DNA from: Pinus tabuliformis
Taxonomy: Eukaryota; Streptophyta; Pinopsida; Pinales; Pinaceae
Direction of reading: 5' to 3'
Assembly (NCBI GenBank): GCA_031772625.1
Contig: CM062816.1
Coordinates: 1,671,778,066-1,671,842,065, forward strand
Length of the DNA stretch: 64,000 nt
In this document: positions 57,321 through 64,000 of the stretch, piece by piece
How positions within the stretch are numbered: the first letter of the stretch is position 1
Layout of the letters: each line of letters starts with the position of its first letter
Notes under the pieces: model-generated
The model's database searches: none
The model's input: the letters and a program-made list of their open reading frames with translations, nothing else
Told to the model about the DNA's origin: nothing
Program-made: the position numbers and the translations under genes

Positions 57321-59440
57321 TGATGAGCCCCAATTTTGGTACAATTTGGGCTCATTTTTGGCCTATTTTGCTTGCTCAAACCATTCATTTTTATTGTTTA
57401 TGCATACACTTCGTAGTTTATTCATGTCGTTTGTAGGAGAAAGGATAGGCACTTTATCCACGTAGCTAATGCATTGTGATTCCAGGTTTTGGCATTAAAA
57501 GGGAGCAAAAGACAACGAAAAGGTGGCAAGGAGACAACGAGTTGGCATTGCTGACATAAGGAGAGGTTGTCCACGGTTTTGGGGGACATTCCTCGTGATC
57601 CTCACCAAGAACTCCGAGCCCACTTCAGCCTCCCTCCGAGCTTAATACACGGCCAGCTGTTCTACAGGAACAGCAGTTCAAAACTGCTCTACAGGAAACA
57701 GCATTTATGACCATCCTACAGGATCAGCAGTTAAACTATAGATTGAACAGCCGAGCTCCTAGAATCATGGATATCTGTTGGAGCATCGTGTTGTATAAGT
57801 ATAGAAGCCTTAGCCTTGGTTAGGTTGTTGAAACTCTCGTATTACTATTGTAATTTTGGAGCACAGCTCAAGTTTCGTTCTCTTTTGTAAGCCAATTTGG
57901 CATGTTATCAGATTATGAATAAAGAAGGCCACTTTTGAGTTAGTTCTGAGTTTTCTCAAGGAGCTATAGCTCTCAGGTGAGGGCCCAACCTGAGAGCCAT
58001 AGTCCTCCTCTGTGTTGTAATGCATTTACCATTCGTTCCAGCACTTGAGTTTGTTTAGTTTCCTATGCAATTCGGATTTCCAGCTTGTTGGTTTAGTTGT
58101 TTTCATTAGCATAGATAGGACTGGTATGATGCTTTGCTTTCAGTATTCGAGTTTGATAGGTTGGTAGAATAAATCTCTTGGAGCTCCATCAAAAACAGGT
58201 TGCAAAAGGCTCACTGCCATCTCACCGTTGGGATTGGGGTGTAGACCATGATCAGCCACCAAAAAGAACAGCAGTCGTTTCATCTCCACACAAGTTGCCA
58301 CATGAACGTTTTTATTGAAAATCCATTCATATATTCTCGACATTGATCCATACTGCACTCTCACGCATTAGTTTCATTTCTTGTTTTCCATTTCGGATTT
58401 GTAGGTTTCATGGCATAATAGGTTAATGAATCTCTTGTTTTGATGCACAGGTCATTTGTTTCATTTACGCTGCTCTTTCTCAAGCCACTTCCTTCGTCGT
58501 TTTCTCCATCCACCTGCAAGTTCTATTCATCCTCTACCTCACTCACTTGCCCTCCAACTCTCTCATTCCACGTACCGCTCCACTTCCTTCACTCTCGTTG
58601 ATTTCACCCTTCCAAAACATGAACCCATCGCATGCACCCTTCCTTCGTCTGACTTGCCATTTCCTAAGACATCATTAGGTCCATCTCCATCTCCCTTAGC
58701 CTCCCACACCACTCCAACACTCCATCCACTCCTAAAATCTCCACGACCAACCATCCTGTAGACGTGCACAGCCATCCTATAGAAAACAGAGTATCCTGTA
58801 GAATTCCCAGCAGCCTTCCTGTAGGAGGCCATTCACTTCGTTGCCGAGCTTCTGAACGTGAGGGACCTCTGTGGATGGGTGCTGAGGATCCTTAGGAACC
58901 TCTCCAAGCCTCCCCAACGTGTCCCACACTTTCCTTCCATCTCCATCCCACCTGCACAATCAAACCCTAGTTAGGCCAAGGTCACAATCACTCCACACAC
59001 TTAAAGGAAAAACACAAAAACACATTTCTCATGATGCCAGTAGCTTAGACCCATGCATTCATACTTGTTAGAGGCAATGAAAGCATTCATAAGAGTTGCA
59101 TCCACATTCTTTGCATTATAGAGGATAGACTAGTTAAATTAGGGTTTCATAGATTTACATGCTTTAAGTTGCTTTTGATTCAGTTTGTCAAGTAGAGTAG
59201 CCTTTCTTTGAAGTTAACTTTCGTCCATCATTGATAAAGCTTCTTCTGTGAGCCTATAGAAGTTGGCTTAAGCCCTAGCGGACTTGTGCCAGCTGACCAA
59301 GTGACAGCTGCGACAAGGGCTAGTACTTGTGCATACAGCACCGTCGCTTCCAAGTTTGTACGAACTACCGGGTTGATAAAATTAAGAGACAGGAAGCCCC
59401 AGGAGTTGTAGCATTATTGCTACAATACTGGAGCTCACCA
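57321..59440 (+). repeat. 3' LTR of the Athila-like element
   Basis: 2,120 bp, the same length as the 5' LTR and about 99.2% identical by eye. It follows the polypurine tract directly. Confidence 0.95.
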
Positions 59441-59445
59441 CACAC

Positions 59446-59727
59446 ACACACATATATATTTTATTTTTTTAATGTAACGTAATGTTATGTTACGTGACAA
59501 CATCTCCCTCATATACTGGCTATAGAGCGCCTCTCGACGCAATTATTATTATTTAATTGAGCCCATGTGTAAATGTTTACAAATCCTTTAAGTCTTATAA
59601 ATTGAACATATTAATATAAATTCAACATATTGAGCCGATATGTAAAAATGTTTACATACATTCTTACATTACACCTACACATCTCTCCTATACTGGGACT
59701 GAGTTGTAGAACACCTCTAGGTACACA
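59446..59727. repeat. CA/TA microsatellite and two copies of a dispersed ACATCTC unit
   Basis: The CA repeat at the target site continues into TATATATT. Then come two units (about 59473-59541 and 59650-59725) related to those at 40691 and 41128, each with an ATTAC/TTACGT-type lead and a CCTCTCGACGC or CCTCTAGGTAC word. Confidence 0.5.
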
Positions 59728-59959
59728 TGGAAAATATAATTCCTACTTGCCTCAGTTGTGATTCTTTCTATCGAAAGGGGTTTGTTCCTATTCCTAAGGA
59801 GTTGTTTAGATCTAGATGTTTCCTAGATTGGTGTGTGGTTGAGATATTGTTTCAACCAAGTGACTGTGTATCTAAGAAAGTCTACCTATCTTGAGACAAC
59901 ACTACATATATTTATATACAACATTATTTGATTAATTCAGGGAGTGATAGGTTTTTTCA
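59728..59959 (+). repeat. Left LTR of the PAR1-bearing element
   Basis: It begins TGGAAAATATAATTCCTAC and matches 62765-62920 through AAGGAGTTGTTTAGATC and CCTAGATTGGTGTG. It ends TTTTTTCA before the primer site. Confidence 0.65.
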
Positions 59960-59962
59960 AAT

Positions 59963-59974
59963 TGGTATCAGAAG
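59963..59974 (+). other. Primer-binding site of the PAR1-bearing element
   Basis: TGGTATCAGAAG is complementary to initiator tRNA-Met except near its end. Confidence 0.6.
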
Positions 59975-60830
59975 TTGTATGGGCCTGGGCCTTTCCCCCT
60001 CATAGGAGAGTCGGGGAAATAAAAATAGTATTGCGTGATGTGTCTGTGGTATTGTTTGTTCATCTGAAGGGTTGAGTGGCCTACGTGACACATCTCCATC
60101 ACTGGACCCGAGGAGGAGTTGTAGAGAAGGAGATTATGTTTATAGAGACCGCAAAGTCGAAATTGGTAAGGTGAGCATGGAAGCATGCAGTGTGATTAAG
60201 TTTATGGCCGAGATCACATGATTTGTTGAGCGATTGTTTCAGCCAGAGAAGACATGTGTTGAGAAGTTGGCGTGTGCTCTATGCAGTGTCGTTGACCAAA
60301 TTTCATTGTGGATCGATCTTCTCTTAAAGAGTCGATATGTATATCTATGCGTGGAGAGTCTTGGAGGTAATGCGCAACTATTAGAGTTGTGACTTCCGTG
60401 CGTGCCAATCAAACTTAGATTGATCTACAACATTCAATTTGTTGTGCCACCTTTATCTCCTAGTCATGCCACCTCTTATGTTATTCAGTGGTTTTGGGGG
60501 TGATAATTGAGAGGCACCCCTCTCGAACCAACGTTTTTATTATGGACCCAGTTGAAAGTACGCTCTTAACTGCATCGAATTTGAACTTGCCTGCCTGTGG
60601 AAGCTAGCTGCATGAGTGCACTCCAAGAAGTCATGTGTTGGGCTTGTGATAGAAGTGTGGTTAGGCTTTGTTAATGGTTTTGGTGTCAAAAGTCAAGCAC
60701 AACCACCCGTAAATCGAATTTCACATAAATTACAACATGTGTTGGTAGGTGATATTTAACGACATTATAATGGAGGGAGGAGCTGAGAAAATGCCATGGA
60801 GTTTTTTTTTGTTCAATTTTGTGCATGGTC
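59975..60830 (+). other. Internal non-coding region of the PAR1-bearing element
   Basis: No gag or other domain is visible on either strand; short minus-strand ORFs at 59968-60186 and 60214-60408 are unconvincing. A GGGGGTGAT word near 60498 resembles a polypurine tract, so a further nested boundary is possible. Confidence 0.4.
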
Positions 60831-60972
60831 GCTGCTTATATAAGTTGTAGAGGCATGAAAGCCTGAACGTAGAGATTTAACACTTAAGGATAATCGTTGT
60901 CATCTTTCTTCTGGAATTGAGGAGATTATTTGGCTTTATCGCGTGGAATTTCCCTCCATCTTTTACAAATAT

Positions 60973-60980
60973 TTATATAG
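60973..60980 (+). promoter_or_regulatory. Putative TATA box of the PAR1-like copy
   Basis: TTATATAG lies 67 bp before the ATG at 61047, a plausible distance for a start about 30 bp downstream and a 40-bp leader. A second candidate, CTTATATAA, is at 60835-60843. Confidence 0.4.
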
Positions 60981-61046
60981 CTGGTGCTACACACGTTTTC
61001 ATTTAATAACAGAACAACAACCGAAGTCTAGAACACTAAAGAAAAA

Positions 61047-61500
61047 ATGGGTGTAATGAAGCTTCTTTTGACAACCTTTGCCCTTGTTTTGGTTACAACA
61101 CTACAAGTTGTTTACGGACGCATAATATGCGAGAAGATTCTCTGGGAAGTTTGTGCCCTTTTTGTATCGTCTTCTGGAGCACGTTGTATGCTTAAGAAGT
61201 CCATATCGAAGGATGCACTATGCTGTACAAATGCCAATCATTTGACGTTATTGTTGAGAAAATTTATGAATGGATAGAAATGGAAGAATGCATGAGTGCA
61301 TGTGGGGTAAAGAGATTGGTTGTGGGCATACCTACAGATGCTTTGGGAGAAGGTCATTTTACGAGGAAACTATGCTCCCCATATTGTTACAACAATTTTC
61401 CCAACATCCTCAATCTCTACTTCAATCTTGTTGTAGGAGACGGTATATAATTGCCCCGCCTATGCGAGGCTCACAAAAGTAGAGACCAACGAATGATAAA
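61047..61500 (+). pseudogene. PAR1-family (photoassimilate-responsive protein) gene copy, broken
   Basis: The first frame starts MGVMKLLLTTFALVLVTTL, a clear signal peptide (about residues 1-24), then RIICEKILWEVCALFVSSSGARCML. This matches the start of mature PAR1 proteins, small cysteine-rich secreted plant proteins of unknown biochemical role. Homology continues in the next frame from about 61215: YKCQSFDVIVEKIYEWIE, EECMSACGV, FTRKLCSPYCYNNFPNI and LYFNLVVGDG, then after an in-frame TAA (about 61449) LPRLCEAHK. It therefore has one frameshift, one premature stop and one lost family cysteine (NFPN for NCPN). No intron interrupts the aligned part. It lies inside an LTR-bounded element, suggesting capture. 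It was probably once about 170-190 residues. Confidence 0.8.
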
Positions 61501-62245
61501 TGAGATTTATGTGAATCGAAATCAAGCTTAGTGATCGAATCATTGATTGTTGAACTGTGCAAGAACCAGAGCTAAAGTGGAGCCAGCATGAAGCATAATG
61601 TCGTGTGGGCTCTACTATTTTGTTGTTTGTTGTGTTAAATCCGATTTTAACTTTGTGAACATTTATGATTTCAATGGATTGTATATTCATCTTATCGGTT
61701 CTACTCATAATCACATGGTGCCTTGACTCTGACCTTGATTTTGTCAAGATGCACATATTTCATGTAAAAATACATTATGCATGTATTTCATGTAAAAATA
61801 TAGTAATGTAAATCTGGTTGAAGAAATTGGATGTTTGTTGCTGTGACATTTAGTCTGGCCAACTATTGTCACTAGTTTGAGTCTACGTTGGAATTGGCCA
61901 ATTCCAACAATAGACAAATTTATTTGCAAGAATAATTGACCACCATATATGATGAAGACATGACAGTGAAGATGGCATCAGAGGATAGTGGTTGGATTTG
62001 CACTGAAGATTAAAGGATGATGGACAATTAAGTTAAAGTTTGTGTGAGTTTGTGGAATAAACTCATGATGATAGCATATTATGTGTCACATAAATTTATT
62101 GGTAAGCAAGTCTAGGATGTTTTGTAGTGGCCTTTGTAATGTATGTACTTGGTAACTCCAAGAGTTGGAGTGTGTAATGTAAGCCTAATGAGGCATGTGT
62201 GCCCCCATGAAGTTTGTGGAAATCTTAAAACCCCTTAAAAAATGT
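61501..62245 (+). other. DNA downstream of the PAR1-like copy
   Basis: Probably the former 3' UTR of the copy followed by element sequence. Two minus-strand ORFs (61460-61756, 61744-61929) show no domain. ATTTCATGTAAAAATA occurs twice near 61757 and 61786. Confidence 0.4.
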
Positions 62246-62515
62246 AGGTTTGTCGTAAGCTATAAACCACTATGTACGTGTAGGTTTGTGGTAAGCCAGA
62301 AACTAGTTGTGATAGTGTATGTAAGTGCAGGTTTGTGGTAAGCCAAAAACCACCTTGTAGTGTATATTGTGGTAAGATAGAAACCACGTGTGAGAGTGAA
62401 GTTGACAAGGATTCCTATAGGCATGGTTTAGGGTCAGCCGACAAAACCCTAGGCATGGTTTAGGGTAAGCCGATAAAACCCAGAGCATGGTTATGAGCAA
62501 TCCGATAAAACCCAT
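62246..62515 (+). repeat. Two degenerate tandem repeats (GGTTTGTGGTAAGCC and GGCATGGTTTAGGG types)
   Basis: Four imperfect units of GTAGGTTTGTGGTAAGCCAGAAACC-like sequence (62246-62385) are followed by three units of GCATGGTTTAGGGTAAGCCGATAAAACCC type (62422-62512). Both share GGTAAGCC, so they may derive from one ancestor. They sit near the 3' end of the PAR1-bearing element. Confidence 0.75.
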
Positions 62516-62749
62516 GATGACGATGATGGAGGGGGATTTACAGGTACAGGTACATGTATGAAGATATTGGTTAACTGAACCATGTACACGAAGGACATCC
62601 TAGTTGACTGGCGGTTATAGCGGTTGGTACTAATGCATTCTGGTGGATGGTTGTTCCTTTATATGGACGCCATCATATTCTTTTTTATCATGTTTGTAAA
62701 CAACATGACCAAAACTAGGCTTTGCAGATTGAGATTGAGACAAGTAGTC

Positions 62750-62763
62750 ATTAAGGGGGTGAC
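62750..62763 (+). other. Polypurine tract of the PAR1-bearing element
   Basis: ATTAAGGGGGTGAC directly precedes the right LTR start, as in plant LTR elements. Confidence 0.6.
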
Positions 62764-62764
62764 T

Positions 62765-62920
62765 TGAAAAATATAATTCCTACTTGTCTTAGTTGTGATT
62801 CTTTCTATGTGAAGGAGTTTGTTCATATTCCTAAGGAGTTGTTTAGATCTAGATATTTCCTAGATTGGTGTGTGATTGAGATATTCTCTCAACTAAGTGA
62901 TTGTGTATCCAAGATAGCCT
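62765..62920 (+). repeat. Right LTR (interrupted) of the PAR1-bearing element
   Basis: It matches the first 155 bp of the left LTR. At 62920 the match is cut by a copia element; any remaining part would lie beyond the window. Confidence 0.65.
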
Positions 62921-63834
62921 TGTAGAAAATTTAATGTAGGTTAACCCGATAATGCAATATAAATCAAAGCAGAATACTATAACCTACTTCTACTATCAAT
63001 TTGTGAAAGCTTAAAGATCGAGCTAAACAATATAACCGGAAGAAGAAGAATCAATGGCACAATACACATGAAAATACTTTCGTGGAAAGCCTCAGCTAAA
63101 AACCCTACTCTTTTGTATTATCATACAGGTGGAAATACATAGGAATTATACAAAGCCTTAGCTCTCACAGCTAGCCAACTCTCAGTACAATCCTCACAGA
63201 TGCTCACAGGCAATCTTGGCTTCTCTCTAGCCTTCTTGTCTACCCTCCAAGCTCCTATTTCCTTGTGTTGTTCCTTGTGGATGATTCACCTTCAACCAAG
63301 TGGAAAACCTCATTACTAAGTGGATGATAACCTTCCAAAACTGCGCAATCCTCAAGGATTAAATCCTTGACTGCATGCATGAGTTTTTTCTTTGAGAAAA
63401 CACATGCAACTGATAGTACATTGTCCTTGACATTTAACTCAATTGGTTCTTTCTCAGAATAGACATGCATGAGTTTCTGATGAGAGAATATTCAGTTAAC
63501 TGGAGTAGCACTAGTTAAGTGCGTGCATGCATCAACTGATTGTTAACTCACCATTAGTTCCTCAAACAGTTGGGAACTAATTTAACTGGACTTAGCTCAG
63601 TAAACTGAGTTATCTAATTACAACTCAAATATAACTCAATCTTATCTCCTTAATTTAAGGGATAACTCTTGCATGACTTCAGAAAAACTTCTAACTTGAA
63701 TTTCTCCAATTAATTAATTTAAAATAAATTAATTAATTATTTTCAAGTAGCTATTAAGACTAAATTCGATTTTAATTCACAATTTAATTCAAGGACAAAT
63801 TAAATTGGAATATTCTTGTTGCCATATTTCAACA
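62921..63834 (-). repeat. 3' LTR of the copia element
   Basis: 914 bp, in plus orientation TGTAGAAAATTTAATG...ATTTCAACA, with TG and CA ends. The small minus-strand ORF at 63255-63470 lies within it and is not a gene. Confidence 0.8.
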
Positions 63835-64000
63835 CTCCCTTTCAACATGAAAGGGATTATTTGCCACCCCGATCCTGTCTCTATGGAACTCGAATTTACA
63901 CTTTGACAATGCCTTTGTCAAAATGTCAACATCTTGCTCCTTTGTCGAAATATACTGCAACAACATGATCCTCTCGACCTGTGAAAAGCCACGGGCAACA
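63835..64000 (-). CDS. C-terminal end of copia Pol (RNase H), partial
   Basis: Minus-strand translation reads LQYISTKEQDVDILTKALS and FEFHRDRIGVANNPF, the closing segment of Ty1/copia RNase H (usual form YISTEEQXADILTK and RIGVADNP). The stop lies just before the purine tract and LTR. The rest of the gene is outside the window. Confidence 0.8.

Larger units (their letters stand above)
45515..59440 (+). mobile_element. Athila-like Ty3/gypsy LTR retrotransposon, nearly whole, young, 13.9 kb
   Basis: Plus-strand element with two 2,120-bp LTRs (TGATGAGCCC...GCTCACCA), target duplication CACAC on both sides (inside a CA repeat, so weaker evidence), a tRNA-Asp primer site and a G-rich polypurine tract. 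It encodes gag, pol (protease, reverse transcriptase with YMDD, RNase H, integrase without chromodomain) and a third ORF downstream of pol, the position of the extra or env-like ORF in the Athila lineage. The LTRs differ at about 16 positions by eye (0.75%), so insertion is recent. It looks nearly whole, with perhaps one to three breaks. A CTACAGGA hairpin motif is scattered through LTRs, spacer and third ORF. Confidence 0.93.
59728..62920 (+). mobile_element. LTR-bounded non-autonomous element enclosing a PAR1-like gene copy, broken
   Basis: Left LTR 59728-59959 (232 bp) is followed by a primer-site-like TGGTATCAGAAG. An internal region of 2.8 kb has no gag or pol. A purine tract AAGGGGG precedes the start of a right LTR at 62765. 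The LTR copies align for about 155 bp with roughly 15% difference before the right one is interrupted by a copia element. Inside lie a PAR1-family gene copy and a tandem repeat region. The layout is that of a large retrotransposon derivative (LARD) carrying a captured host gene. It is broken and old. Confidence 0.6.
62921..64000 (-). mobile_element. Ty1/copia retrotransposon, 3' end only (runs off the window)
   Basis: Minus-strand element. Its 3' LTR (62921-63834) is preceded by a purine tract (AAAGGGAG on minus) and the end of pol. It interrupts the right LTR of the preceding element, so it is younger than that element. The remainder lies beyond 64000, so wholeness cannot be judged. Confidence 0.85.

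Noticed and set aside
45510-59445. CACAC as target-site duplication of the Athila-like element
   Set aside because: Kept only as weak evidence: the insertion lies in a CA repeat, so a 5-bp match is expected by chance. The element call rests on LTRs, primer site and coding regions instead.
60490-60520. Additional polypurine tract (TTTGGGGGTGATAA) inside the PAR1-bearing element
   Set aside because: No LTR-like sequence follows it within the window, so it cannot be tied to a second element.

Overview
This is nuclear DNA of a seed plant, AT-rich and poor in genes. It probably comes from a gymnosperm such as a conifer. The reasons are the dense nested LTR retrotransposons, long unrecognisable AT-rich stretches, heavily decayed LINEs, a caulimovirid (plant pararetrovirus) fossil, and no intact host gene in 64 kb. 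The species cannot be read from the sequence, and gymnosperm is an inference. Almost everything recognisable is a mobile element or a repeat; the only host-like gene is a broken PAR1-family copy near 61 kb.

Layout. 1-8.8 kb: unrecognised AT-rich DNA with small repeats, a SINE relic and copy A of a 1.2 kb segmental repeat. 8.81-11.57 kb: a broken endogenous caulimovirid fragment with a movement-protein ORF, a tRNA-Met primer site and 297-bp repeated ends, abutting copy B of the 1.2 kb repeat (11.57-12.78 kb). 14.15-20.02 kb: a young, nearly whole Ty3/gypsy chromovirus on the minus strand, with 333-bp LTRs and a perfect 5-bp target duplication. 20.5-21.4 kb: a LINE tail with an RNase H domain. 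24.3-24.8 kb: two tandem tRNA-derived SINEs. 25.21-31.03 kb: an old gag-only LTR element on the minus strand whose right LTR carries a 1.5 kb poly(A)-tailed retroposed insert with a 20-bp target duplication. 32.3-34.2 kb: a cluster of tandem duplications, poly(T), a SINE-like repeat and a TA microsatellite. 34.6-39.0 kb: a decayed L1-type LINE on the minus strand. 39.4-41.6 kb: three copies of one foldback MITE, another LINE tail and a SINE. 42.3-43.8 kb: a purine tract, a 57-bp satellite with 171-bp higher-order structure, then a pyrimidine tract. 45.52-59.44 kb: a young 13.9 kb Athila-like Ty3/gypsy element with 2,120-bp LTRs, gag, pol and a third ORF. 59.73-62.92 kb: an LTR-bounded element without gag or pol that encloses the PAR1 copy. 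Its right LTR is interrupted by a Ty1/copia element that runs off the window at 64 kb.

The most unusual signal is inside the Athila-like element. The short palindrome core CTACAGGA, read as a mini-hairpin with loop TACA(G) and arms that vary but often remain complementary, occurs about thirty times. It lies in both LTRs, in the non-coding spacer after pol and, at 33-36 bp spacing, inside the third ORF. It was not seen in gag or pol. It is read in different frames in different places, so the constraint or spreading mechanism appears to act on DNA or RNA rather than protein. The second notable point is a host PAR1-family gene copy, with promoter-like upstream DNA, enclosed between the LTR, primer-binding site and polypurine tract of a non-autonomous LTR element.
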